A stretch of DNA of 64,000 nucleotides from Alteromonas sp. KUL49 (GTDB lineage: Bacteria > Pseudomonadota > Gammaproteobacteria > Enterobacterales > Alteromonadaceae), in assembly GCF_006538345.1 (NCBI RefSeq), contig NZ_BJKL01000001.1, forward strand, positions 310,001 to 374,000, read 5' to 3'. The first letter of the stretch is position 1. Each line of letters opens with the position of its first letter. The notes under the pieces are model-generated. The model did no database searches, was not told where the DNA came from, and was given only the letters and a program-made list of their open reading frames with translations. A program made the translations under genes and the position numbers. This document shows, piece by piece, positions 47,549 through 56,862 of this stretch.

Positions 47549-47974
47549 ATGAAAACTTTGATCGCTACTTTCGCACTTGGTCTTGCTTCTATGTCTGCTA
47601 ACGCTATTGAGTTTGTAAACTCAGATGGTTCAGCACTTAGCCAAATTTGTATTGCTGCTGTTGAGTCTGACAAAGTACTTGACGCTGTAAGTGGTCAAGA
47701 GATGAAGCGCATTGCTTGTAACGATATGTCTTTGGAAGATTTTATTGCTACTTACCGTGCAACAGAAACTGTTGAGCCACAAAAGGCAGTTGCTTTTGAA
47801 AACGCTAACAGCACAGTAGAAGCGCGTTTGTGTATTGCTGCGGCAACATCTAACGAAGCATACACTCAAGAACTAAGCCGCATCGGTCGTAGCATAAACA
47901 CTGCTACTGTTGCTTGTAATGGTGAGAGCTTGGTTGACTTTGCTAAGAGCTTCAACAAAACGTTCAACGGTTAA
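47549..47974 (+). CDS. Secreted double-DUF3718 protein
   Basis: A 141-residue protein with a signal peptide ending SANA. The mature part is two copies of a 50-residue unit, each with a CIAA motif and a second Cys about 25-30 residues later (IACNDMSLEDFIATY; VACNGESLVDFAKSF), so one disulfide per unit is likely. This is the DUF3718 family of Alteromonadales; role unknown. It is single-gene, with its own strong terminator, which is typical of a small, well-expressed periplasmic protein. Confidence 0.88.
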   Translation: MKTLIATFALGLASMSANAIEFVNSDGSALSQICIAAVESDKVLDAVSGQEMKRIACNDMSLEDFIATYRATETVEPQKAVAFENANSTVEARLCIAAATSNEAYTQELSRIGRSINTATVACNGESLVDFAKSFNKTFNG

Positions 47975-48000
47975 TCCCGACCAAACCCATGTTGAAACGG

Positions 48001-48026
48001 ACGGCGCTGAATTCAGCGCCGTTTTT
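48001..48026 (+). terminator. Rho-independent terminator after the DUF3718 gene
   Basis: A perfect 22-base palindrome (48001-48022, arms ACGGCGCTGAA / TTCAGCGCCGT) followed by TTTT and a further T-rich stretch; 27 bases after the stop. It also lies at the end of the convergent DUF5694-like gene. Confidence 0.92.
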
Positions 48027-48034
48027 GTTTGTAG

Positions 48035-49111
48035 TTACTCTTGAGGTAGATAGTCGTTAAATTGAACTACGCTGACACCGATCATGTTCTCAAGATATTG
48101 ATCTAAATATGCTTTGTGACTCGCGCCAACAATAATTACGATATTGCCGCCAATGTGGCTGGCGACCACTCGCATGATGTTAGACGCCATATTGAGGTTT
48201 CTTACCTCCCAAAGTGCTACTCGTGCCAATGCAGGATTTACATCGAGATCTTTATCGATAAACATCCGCCACTCTTTGTCCAGTGTCTGCGAGATATATT
48301 CCTCGGAATTCATCCATGCATAAAGTGACAGCCAATCCCCAGTTTTCTCTGCTTCAGCGGCAAGAGCTACGGGCTTTGATACGTACTCACTGTTGGCAAA
48401 TTCCACAGCGTATTCTGATGCTTTGTAAGAATCCATAAGTTGGGCAACTACCGTAGGATACATATCTTTATCTAAATGATCGTCGATGGGATAAAGTGTG
48501 TTGATCGCTGACGCTGTTGCAAGTGGATTTGCAAGATGATTTATCTCATTGTTCTTCTCGGCAAGTTGTTCTAAATAACGATTAATCTCCGGTGATATAA
48601 CGTCGCTTCCTATCGGGGTGTTTAACCTCTGCCAGTGCAGCAACGCTACATATTTGTTGTAGCTCGCGATAGCTAGCGACACAGCCCGAGCGCGTTGTTC
48701 TTCTGACAGGTCACTTTGCGCCGTTAGCGCTTCTAGTTGCTGTATTGCTTGGTTGGCCGTTATACCCAATTGTTCTTGTGTTGCTCTGGCTAGTTTGATG
48801 AGTGCAGAGCCAACAAACCCTGTGATAACGTCTTGATAAGTGTCACCGCTATTTATCATAGTGATGATATCTTGCGGGCGAAGTGACTCTACACCTATTG
48901 CAGTAGGGTTAAATTTATTTATTGTATTCACTACTGATTGAAGTGAACTGGCATTCAACGGCGTGGTCACATTGCTGAGGTGGTAACTTCCTACGACCAT
49001 AACTCTTGTTTGTGTGCGGGTGTTTTGTTGAAGGTCTTGAATAGTCGTTTTTGCAAAGATGCATTGAGATAGTAAGCAGCTACAGGCCACTATTATGTGA
49101 AAAGCATTCAT
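48035..49111 (-). CDS. Secreted DUF5694/TraB-like protein
   Basis: A 358-residue protein with a signal peptide ending CIFA. N-terminal VMVVGSYHLSN and C-terminal IVIIVGASHKAYLDQYLE are the two conserved His-containing strands of the TraB/GumN/Tiki-type fold, with FNPTAIGVESL in between. Related Tiki proteins are metalloproteases; whether this group is active is unknown. AGGGAG lies about 8 bases ahead of the ATG. Single gene, convergent with DUF3718 and divergent from the solute-binding protein. Confidence 0.72.
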   Translation of the reverse strand: MNAFHIIVACSCLLSQCIFAKTTIQDLQQNTRTQTRVMVVGSYHLSNVTTPLNASSLQSVVNTINKFNPTAIGVESLRPQDIITMINSGDTYQDVITGFVGSALIKLARATQEQLGITANQAIQQLEALTAQSDLSEEQRARAVSLAIASYNKYVALLHWQRLNTPIGSDVISPEINRYLEQLAEKNNEINHLANPLATASAINTLYPIDDHLDKDMYPTVVAQLMDSYKASEYAVEFANSEYVSKPVALAAEAEKTGDWLSLYAWMNSEEYISQTLDKEWRMFIDKDLDVNPALARVALWEVRNLNMASNIMRVVASHIGGNIVIIVGASHKAYLDQYLENMIGVSVVQFNDYLPQE

Positions 49112-49316
49112 GAATAAACTCCCTGTTATACCCGATGGTTATCGAGTGTTATTGACGTTCCATGGCAAATGAAGGGCAAATACTAAGTTGCATGTTTTTT
49201 AAACGCAACAATAAGGCGCTAATCTTTACTGGCAATATATGATTCACTATTTTTAATTAATTTACCCGCTGTTGTATTTGGTTATACTTAAATCACAGGC
49301 TCTTGCTAGTTTCATT

Positions 49317-50078
49317 ATGACCCGACAATACTCAAAGTTTTTCATCTCAATCATCACTGTATGGTTTTTGCTGCCCTGGAGTATGGCGCGCAGTGAAACC
49401 GTATCTGCAGTTACTGAGTCTTTGGGAAAACTACAGTATGTCGATGACAATGGTCAGGTGACAGGATTTGCTACCGATGTAGCTCGTGCTGTGGCAGAGC
49501 GTGCCGGCGTAGAGTTAGATATTGCCGTGATGCCTTGGGCCCGTGCATACAAAGTGGCACAAGAGCAGAGTAATACGCTGATTTTTTCAATTGCTCGAAC
49601 CCCTTCCCGCGAAGAACAGTTTCTTTGGGTAGGTATTCTTTGTCAGACGCCGATGTTTGTTTGGGGCACGCAAGAGCATGCTGATGCAAACTATCAAAGT
49701 TTTGAAGAGTTACGAACACAGTCCTTCGTAGTGACGCAGGGCTCAAGAATGGATGCGTATCTAAAGCAGCACCGCGTGAAGCAACTCACGTCGGTGGCAA
49801 ATCAGGAGCAAATATTGGGGATGATCCTCCGAGGGCGTGTTGACTTTACCATTACCAGCGATTTCATGATGGCAGAGAAAATTGCCAAACATGGATTTGC
49901 GCCAAACGATTTTGTTCCAGTATTTAAGCTAGATGATATGGATAACCCTTTGAGTCTGGCTTTTGGTCTCGATACTTCATCAGAGCTATACGAGGCGTTT
50001 CTCAACGCCTTTAATGAACTTCAATCAGAAAACGTTATCGCCGATATTAGTAAAAAATGGGGAACCAGTTGTCGGTAG
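49317..50078 (+). CDS. Periplasmic solute-binding protein, family 3 (ABC-type)
   Basis: A 253-residue secreted protein with signal peptide ending SMARS. SBP_bac_3 features: LQYVDDNGQVTGFATDVARAVAERAGVELDIAVMPWARAYKVAQ at the N-terminus and the C-terminal AFNELQSENVIADISKKWG. Such proteins bind amino acids or related small molecules, but no ABC permease or ATPase gene is nearby, so it may be an orphan sensor or work with a distant transporter. The ATG at 49317 was chosen; the frame is open 15 codons upstream. Convergent with the amidohydrolase gene (stops adjacent). Confidence 0.88.
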   Translation: MTRQYSKFFISIITVWFLLPWSMARSETVSAVTESLGKLQYVDDNGQVTGFATDVARAVAERAGVELDIAVMPWARAYKVAQEQSNTLIFSIARTPSREEQFLWVGILCQTPMFVWGTQEHADANYQSFEELRTQSFVVTQGSRMDAYLKQHRVKQLTSVANQEQILGMILRGRVDFTITSDFMMAEKIAKHGFAPNDFVPVFKLDDMDNPLSLAFGLDTSSELYEAFLNAFNELQSENVIADISKKWGTSCR

Positions 50079-51815
50079 CTAGTTTTGCCTTTCGTTTGTG
50101 TTAAATACTACCACGCCATCTTTAATGGTGGTCGTTACGCTAATATCTTGTATCTCTGTGGCTTCTACACTGAGTGGATTGCTATCTAAAATCACGAAAT
50201 CAGCGAGCTTGCCTTCAACTAAACTGCCCTTTAAGGCTTCATCAAATATCTGGTGCGCGGCATTTATCGTCACTGCTTTAAGCGCTTGATAAGGAGATAC
50301 ACGTTCCTGTTCACCGATAACCTGCCCCGTTCTACTTGTCCTATTTACCGCAGTGTACACGCTAAATAATGGATCGATAGGCGTGACAGTCTCGTCAGAG
50401 TGATTAGTGTAAATGAGTCCAAGACTACTGGCAGTTTGTATTGGGCTCAGAAAGTATGCGCGATCTGTTCCAAGATTGTTTACATGCACGTCACCGAAAA
50501 AGTAAGCGTGGTTAGTAAAAAATGAGGGCATTATGTTGTAGCGCTGGAAGGTTTGTAATTGGTCTTCTCTGATAAATTGAGAGTGAATGACCACAGTGCG
50601 TCGGTCTGCGTCTAGCGGTTGCTCTAGAGCGGTACTCGCCTTTTCGTGAGCTTCGATAATCATATCTATGGCAGCATCACCGTTGCCATGAATAAACATT
50701 TGAAAGCCATTTTTGTAACCCCGCAGTATCAATGCGTCTAGCTGTTCTTGCTTCATATGTGGGTAACCCACGCAGTCGTGCTCGCAACCCTCGACCTCAG
50801 TCAAATACGCCTCGGTGAAAAAGGCGGTTTTTCCTTGTGGAGAACCATCGGCGATTAATTTTATCCCCTGAGGTTTTAAATGGTTTTGATAAGTACCAAA
50901 ATCAAGATCATTGGAAAGCATGCTATCCATGCCATGCACAGTAACCAAATCCATTATGAGATCACCTGATTGGGAAACACTTTGAAAAAAGCCCATATTG
51001 AGTGGGTCGGTCATACCGTCTTGAGCGGTGGTAACACCGTGTTCTAAGTAGTAGGCCTGAGCTTTTGGAAACAGTGCGCCTTTTAATGGAATAAAATCTT
51101 GAATGGCCTTGCCTGCAAAATAGTAAATAGCGACTTCTTGAACTTGTCCAGTAGGTTCATCACTGTTGGGGAAGCGAATGATTTTGCCGCCCTCAGGATC
51201 GGGGGTTGTCTCGTTGATCCCACCAAGAGAAAGTGCGAGTGAGTTGGCAATACCTAAATGTCCGCTGGTGTGTTGCAGATAGACAGGATTTTCAGGAAAT
51301 GCGTTATCTAGTTCATGTCTGGAAATATGGCGCTGCTCGTCTAGCTGGGTCTCGTCGTAACCCCATGCGAAAATCCATTCGCCTTTTTTGATACCGAAGT
51401 CTGATTGGTATTTTTTCAGTGTTTCAATAACACCTTCAAAGTTAGTCACTGTACCCACCGGCGGCGGTGAAACATTGGCTTGGCCAATCGCGTTTATCAC
51501 CATACCGAAGTGGCTATGTGGATCAATAAACCCCGGTAGTAAGGTCTGACCATTTAAATCGAAGATCTGCGCATTATTGTACTGTTCCATTGCCATACGC
51601 TTATCGCCAACAAATACTATTTTATTTCCCTCTGTCACCAAGGCTTCAGCATACTCTGGCTCTTCACCTTCCATCGTTAATACATAACCGTTGGTATACA
51701 AAATGGTTGATGCAGATTCGGCGATTGTAGAACGCTTAGCACAGCCTAAAGTTGACAAGCATATCATCAGTACTGTGAACAATAGTATGAGACGCTTTGA
51801 ATGGTTCGAATTCAT
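50079..51815 (-). CDS. Amidohydrolase lipoprotein (YtcJ-like, Amidohydro_3)
   Basis: A 578-residue metal-dependent hydrolase exported as a lipoprotein (lipobox LSTLGC). Metal-binding motif LPGFIDPHSHFG (HxH), further TSGHLG and the Asp in YTNHSDETVTP, and the C-terminal GKLADFVILDSNPL strand typical of cyclic amidohydrolases. YtcJ relatives act on N-substituted amides or cyclic compounds; the natural substrate is unknown. Divergent from the beta-barrel gene at 51921. Confidence 0.92.
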   Translation of the reverse strand: MNSNHSKRLILLFTVLMICLSTLGCAKRSTIAESASTILYTNGYVLTMEGEEPEYAEALVTEGNKIVFVGDKRMAMEQYNNAQIFDLNGQTLLPGFIDPHSHFGMVINAIGQANVSPPPVGTVTNFEGVIETLKKYQSDFGIKKGEWIFAWGYDETQLDEQRHISRHELDNAFPENPVYLQHTSGHLGIANSLALSLGGINETTPDPEGGKIIRFPNSDEPTGQVQEVAIYYFAGKAIQDFIPLKGALFPKAQAYYLEHGVTTAQDGMTDPLNMGFFQSVSQSGDLIMDLVTVHGMDSMLSNDLDFGTYQNHLKPQGIKLIADGSPQGKTAFFTEAYLTEVEGCEHDCVGYPHMKQEQLDALILRGYKNGFQMFIHGNGDAAIDMIIEAHEKASTALEQPLDADRRTVVIHSQFIREDQLQTFQRYNIMPSFFTNHAYFFGDVHVNNLGTDRAYFLSPIQTASSLGLIYTNHSDETVTPIDPLFSVYTAVNRTSRTGQVIGEQERVSPYQALKAVTINAAHQIFDEALKGSLVEGKLADFVILDSNPLSVEATEIQDISVTTTIKDGVVVFNTNERQN

Positions 51816-51920
51816 GCTTGGTTCCTTAAGGCTGTTTCACATAAGTTTTAGACTTTTTCAGAACATTAAACGTATGTAACTCGTAATCGGTTTATGAGCC
51901 TCCACCAAAAGGGTTTTATC

Positions 51921-53333
51921 GTGAAAAGGATGCTGAGGGGAAAAGATAAACAGATAATCTTAATGAGCATTGGATGCTTGGCGGCGTTCAGTACCTGTGC
52001 ATCAGTGGAAGTCCAAAAACATCTTCAGGCGGGTGTAAATCTCGTTGCTGAAGATAACTTGTTTTGGAAGTTATCAGAGACCTTCGCACCCAACGTAGAC
52101 TATTCAACAAACACCACGTATTTAGAAGGGTATGTAAAACCCGGAGCAAGTTTTGAGTATCTGACGGAATCGGCAAAATGGTATGGTAAGGGGTCTGCTG
52201 TACTGTCATATACCTCAGGGATCGATCCTTACGACGAGGGAAATACGGGACGGCTCACTCTTGAAGAGGCGTACGCGGGTTATACAGCGTCTATTGATGA
52301 TAATCTGACCCTAGATATTTCCGTTGGTGCTCGCGAGTTTAAACTCGGGTCAGGAATGCTCATAGCGAATGGTGGCGTGAGCGGGTTTGAACGCGGAGCA
52401 TTAAAACTTGGTCCGCGAAAAGCATGGGAACGCAGTGCGATTGTGAGGGTCAATTCGCCTTCTATTGCAGCTACTGCTTATTACATCGACCCGAATGAAC
52501 TCGACTCTAATAATACCAACACTCAAATTTACGGTGTTGACGTCAATCTTCCTTTGACCAAAAGCGACGGAATATTGGGACTAACCTACGGGCACGTACT
52601 AGAGTCTGGCGCACCATATCCAAAAGCGGCGCCCAATGGTATTGGCCCTCCTGTAATTCTTGAAAACGCTCGCGATAATCTTTCTTTTGTTAATCACTAC
52701 GGAAAAGCAACACTCTATCAAGACGAAGACATCAAGTATGTCGCTGAATGGGATGGTGCATACCAGTGGAATGATGACCTTGATCTAACATCATGGGGTG
52801 GAAGAATTAAGTTAGGTGTCACCTTGCTTAAAAAGAAGTGGGTACCTACGTTTACCTATTCTTGGCAGGCTTTTTCTGGTGATGACCCACTAACTGAGGG
52901 GGTGGAGCGGTTCGATCCCCTTTACTACGAAGGCTCGCCATCTGCATGGTCAACAGGCTCTAAGTCATCTATGGTGTTTATTAACTCTAATGTGGAAGCG
53001 CATCATTTTGCGCTTAACGTTATACCGTCTCCCCGACATATTTTGACATTTAGAGCCGCTCATATTCGCGTTAACGAATTGGGAAGCCCTGTTCAATTTG
53101 GTCAAGCAGCGAGGGTAGATTTTTCAGACGGTTTATCTACTGTTATTTCTGGCGTAACTGAAGCCCACTTGGCGGATGATATTTTCCTCGAATACACCTA
53201 TCTAAAATCTGAGTCTGTGTTTATTACTCTGGGGTATTCAGTTTCTTTTCCCGGTGATGGCATAAATTCAGCGCTAGGACAACGTGCACCCAATTGGCCC
53301 GGTGGTTTCGCTAATGTGGTTGTGTATCTTTAA
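51921..53333 (+). CDS. Outer-membrane porin-like protein, alginate-export (AlgE-type) family
   Basis: About 470 residues, signal peptide, then a beta-barrel with alternating hydrophobic strands. The segments SVGAREFKLGSGMLIANGG and GALKLGPRKAWERSA match the alginate_exp domain family (AlgE-like 18-strand porins), which in marine bacteria often serve as general or oligosaccharide porins. The GTG at 51921 with AAAAGGG 7-8 bases upstream looks the best start; the frame continues to an ATG at 51894. 23 bases before the DUF481-like gene, so probably co-transcribed. Confidence 0.78.
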   Translation: MKRMLRGKDKQIILMSIGCLAAFSTCASVEVQKHLQAGVNLVAEDNLFWKLSETFAPNVDYSTNTTYLEGYVKPGASFEYLTESAKWYGKGSAVLSYTSGIDPYDEGNTGRLTLEEAYAGYTASIDDNLTLDISVGAREFKLGSGMLIANGGVSGFERGALKLGPRKAWERSAIVRVNSPSIAATAYYIDPNELDSNNTNTQIYGVDVNLPLTKSDGILGLTYGHVLESGAPYPKAAPNGIGPPVILENARDNLSFVNHYGKATLYQDEDIKYVAEWDGAYQWNDDLDLTSWGGRIKLGVTLLKKKWVPTFTYSWQAFSGDDPLTEGVERFDPLYYEGSPSAWSTGSKSSMVFINSNVEAHHFALNVIPSPRHILTFRAAHIRVNELGSPVQFGQAARVDFSDGLSTVISGVTEAHLADDIFLEYTYLKSESVFITLGYSVSFPGDGINSALGQRAPNWPGGFANVVVYL

Positions 53334-53356
53334 TCTCACTCAACACTAGGTGAACA

Positions 53357-54142
53357 ATGAAAACTTTTAGTGGTAGTAAAACTCTCACAACTACAACACT
53401 TTTTACTTCTGTGTTGGTCACAACAAATGCGTTCGCCATTGTACCGGTTAACGACTTGATCGACGTTGAAAAAGGTCTGTCTGGTACTTTTGGCTTGAGC
53501 CTTAACGGCCAATCAGGCAATAAAGATGAACAAGAATACGGCGTTGATGCATTACTGCAGTACGCAGAGGGGAACAATTTATTTGTTTTCATCGGTGATT
53601 ATAATTACTCAGAAACTAACAATGTGAAAGATGAGGACGAACTGTATGTTCACGGTCGTTGGGTGAACCTGAACTTCTTCGGTGATTCATTAGATTCTGA
53701 GGTTTTCGTTCAATATCAGTATGATGATTTTGCGGACTTATCTGGCAGAGAACTGGTTGGGGCGAACGTGCGATGGCGGAATGAATTTAGTTCTGATGCC
53801 AGAAAGTCACAGATTATTCTTGGTTTAGGCGCATTTCATGAAAGTGAGGAGTCGGAGCAAACCACGCTGTCAGATAGTTTGGTAAGAGCCAATATTTATG
53901 CCCGTTACGTTTATGAAAAAATGGGTGAGTTTCCTTTCAAAGCTTATATTTCAACCTACATTCAGCCAGCTGTAGATGATATTCAAGATTTAAGAGGCCT
54001 GGTGGTATCCGGTATCAGCTTTCCCATTCAGCCTTCGCTTTCTATCGGGCTAGAGTTTGAAATAACGCATAACTCGACGCCCTTTATCGACGTCGAGAAA
54101 ACGGATATTGATTATGGGATAACCCTAAACTATTCGTTTTAG
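53357..54142 (+). CDS. DUF481-type outer-membrane beta-barrel protein
   Basis: A 261-residue protein with signal peptide (ending TNAFA) and an acidic beta-barrel: GLSGTFGLSLNGQSGNKDEQEYGVDALLQYAEGNNLFVFIGDYNYSE, HGRWVNLNFFGDSLDSEVFVQYQYDDF, final aromatic NYSF typical of outer-membrane insertion. The match to the DUF481 (YdiY-like) family rests on this pattern. AGGTGAA precedes the ATG. Convergent with the mannanase gene, 22 bases apart. Confidence 0.75.
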   Translation: MKTFSGSKTLTTTTLFTSVLVTTNAFAIVPVNDLIDVEKGLSGTFGLSLNGQSGNKDEQEYGVDALLQYAEGNNLFVFIGDYNYSETNNVKDEDELYVHGRWVNLNFFGDSLDSEVFVQYQYDDFADLSGRELVGANVRWRNEFSSDARKSQIILGLGAFHESEESEQTTLSDSLVRANIYARYVYEKMGEFPFKAYISTYIQPAVDDIQDLRGLVVSGISFPIQPSLSIGLEFEITHNSTPFIDVEKTDIDYGITLNYSF

Positions 54143-54164
54143 TGGGGGGAGTTCCCCCCACTTC

Positions 54165-56862
54165 CTACAGCTGCTTACCCATTTGCTCTACAAGTTTCAA
54201 TGTGGATACATCAGTTGAAAACACCGTGTTCAATCCTTGTGGTTCTTGTGCAGGATCGCCAAGATAGTCATCGCCTGCTTGCCAGATCCCATCGTCATCG
54301 CTGTTCGCTACACCCATACCACCGAATGCCCAGAAGTTGATTCCCGCAAATACTTTATTTGCGTTCTTACTCTCTAGAAGCGTATCGAGAATGGCCTGAT
54401 AGAAGCGGTTTCGATATGTCACAGAACTATCTGGTGACAGAGACTCGTCGTCTCTAGGAAAACCAAATTCGGACAACACGATAGGCTTGTTCAACAGGGT
54501 GGCGAGTTCACTATGGGTTGCAATATAGTCTCGTGCGTTGTCAATGGATACCACAAGCGAAGCCTCTGGGTTTTTTGGGTCGAACCAAGACCAATTTTTG
54601 GGCCACGCGTGCATGGTTAGGTAATCAATATCAGGGTGTTGATGCATTTGGGCAAATAGCGTTGGGCTATTCAAACTCCCAGCGGCACCCTCACTCCCCG
54701 TTGACACAAGCTGATTAGGGGCGAGGTCTGAGATTAGCGAGGCGCTCGAGTGCAACCAATGTCTGTATGCCGCTTTGTTTTCTGGAATGAATATTCTGGG
54801 CTCGTTAGCCAGTTGCCAACTCATTATGGTGGCGTCGTCTCTGTAGTGCTTACCCGATACCGTATTGGTTCGGCCCATAATGAATTTTACATGATCGTGA
54901 TAGGCTTCAACACAAGCTAGGCAGGAGTAGTACTGAGCAGCGTAATCCATGTAATCTTGCCATTCATTTTCCGCGTCAAATGGATTGGGTACCGGCCCAT
55001 AACCATTCCAGCTGAGGTACTGAGAATACCCGCCAGACCAAATCCAGTTGTTGTTCATGTACAGCACGGCAACCATGTCTCGTTTGTCCATTTCGGCAAT
55101 GAGTACATCCAAACCTTTCAGTAGGTCAGTATTGTATTTACCTTGCTCGGGTTGTAATGCTGGTTTAATGACAGCGTTTCCTACACTCCCTTCGGCACCG
55201 ACTAACACTCTCAAGTTAGTGATGCCATATTGCTTGAGCTGGTCAAGTTCTTGAGTGAGTCTTTTCTTACCTGCTTCAGTTGCACCGAGCAGTGGTCCGT
55301 ACCAATAGTTGGTGCCAGTGAAATAATACGGAGCACCGTAGCGATAAAACTGTCCATCAACCACAGAGACAAATCTGTCTGGCGCTGCCTCTACAATTGT
55401 AATGCTTTGCGTATTAGAGGGAGCTGACTCACCAGACTCGTTTTTTGCGATGACGCGATAGTGATAAGTGACACCGGCCTCTAACGTCGATGTATCGATA
55501 AACAGCGCGTCATGGGCTGGATCAAAGTCTTTGATACCGTCAGTAATATCAGGAGCAATGACTTCCCACGACAAGTTATTGCCTTTACGCCGCTCAATTC
55601 GATAAGTTCTTCCTGTTGGAGAGCCGAGCCAGTTTATCTTCCTATTCTGAAAAATGGGGCGAAGTGTGGGTGGTGTTGGGACAGAAAGAGGCTCAGGATT
55701 GTCTAGCCCATTCATTCTTGCTTGTGAGCGTCTAACTAAAGAGATAACCGCTAATTCTTCGTTGTCATCGCCCTCGGCAAAGCCCGGTAAGTGATAACTT
55801 GTATATCCGCTGTCACCTTCGTAGTGCCAGTAAAAACCACCATCATGACGTCGTCCTCTCATACCCCAAATGAACGCCCCCGAGGCTTTATGCCCATCTA
55901 CTTGAGCATCTACTACTGTGTCCATGATTTGCGTCATTTCTTTAATAGGTAGCAGCCCAAACTCACCCACCATGTACGCTTTTTTACCTTCAATAGCGCT
56001 AAGATTATCAATAATGGTTTGTGGCTTGTTATTTCCGTTAACCGAGTAAAAATGGTTACTGATAATATCTACATTCGGGTCCTCTAGTGAGCTAGGTAGT
56101 ATCGATAAATAGTTCCCGTCTACAACTAAGTGTTGTGGTGCTAATGCTTTAATAAGAGCAGCAGTTTTAGCGACAAATTCAGCGGTAGATGCCTTTAATT
56201 CATTACCTGTTTCCCACGCCATGATGGCTTTTTCTTGGTAGTAATAACGCCCAGTGATGGTGTTTTTTCGATTGATTACCTGATGAATAATGTGTTGATA
56301 CGCTCGATACGTTTTGCTGGTAGTGTCGTATAGCGCGTTTTCATCTTCTTGGTAGAAATCTGCAAGCTCTTTTTTACCTCCCCACCAACTCCAATGGTCG
56401 ATAAACGGTAATATCAATCGTATTTGATACTTATCTGCCAGTGAAATCATACGATCGTAAACCACCATTGCTTCTTCATTAAGCGAGGGCATATCATCGT
56501 ATTGGGTTGGTGCTAGCACATGAGTCTGTCTACCACATGCTTTATCAGAAGGATGAGCCACCGACAGCACGTAAATGCGCATCGCTTTGTGGCCGGTGGC
56601 ATTGAGTGAAGCAAACCAGTTTTCTTGCTCATCTGCACTAGGCCATTTAAAAAACCTGCCCCCACCCTCGGTCATCGGCCATACATTTTCCACGGGCGTC
56701 GTCTTCTATACGATGAAGCTCTGGCGCATGAATTCCAGCGAATCTGAATGCTTCACTACCGTCATATAACACACTACCGTCACGGGTGATAAAGTGAGTG
56801 AAGTTTGCCCACGTTGAAAATGAACAAGTCAACAGCATGAGGGCGAGAACACGTTTCATCAT
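54165..56862 (-). pseudogene. Secreted two-domain GH5 beta-mannanase, interrupted by a frameshift
   Basis: Full-length product would be about 898 residues. The first 71 codons (56862-56650) give a signal peptide ending TWA and the start of the first GH5 barrel (FRFAGIHAPELHRIEDDARG to GWGQVF), then hit TAA in a T6 run; the next frame continues as KWPSADEQENW. Domain 1 (to about residue 390) has acid/base Glu in WETGNEL and nucleophile Glu in MVGEFG. A fibronectin III-like linker follows (about 400-495: TYRIERRK; TYHYRVIAKNESGESAPS). Domain 2 (about 500-890) is GH5_7 mannanase, with WQLANEPRIF and LSEFGFPRD. The start overlaps the epimerase stop (TAATG). The gene could be a pseudogene, an assembly error or use recoding; everything downstream is intact. 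Confidence 0.85.
56649..56654 (-). other. Frameshift site in the mannanase gene
   Basis: On the coding strand, CAG GTT TTT TAA ATG; removing one T restores Q-V-F-K-W-P and joins both open frames. The slip codon TTT is followed by a stop (TAA) and preceded by a G-rich, Shine-Dalgarno-like stretch GAGGGTGGGGGCAGG, an arrangement like the +1 recoding site of prfB. Confidence 0.7.

Noticed and set aside
56647..56862. 71-residue gene as a separate small secreted protein
   Set aside because: Its sequence is the missing N-terminus of the mannanase, and removing one T from the run joins the frames exactly.
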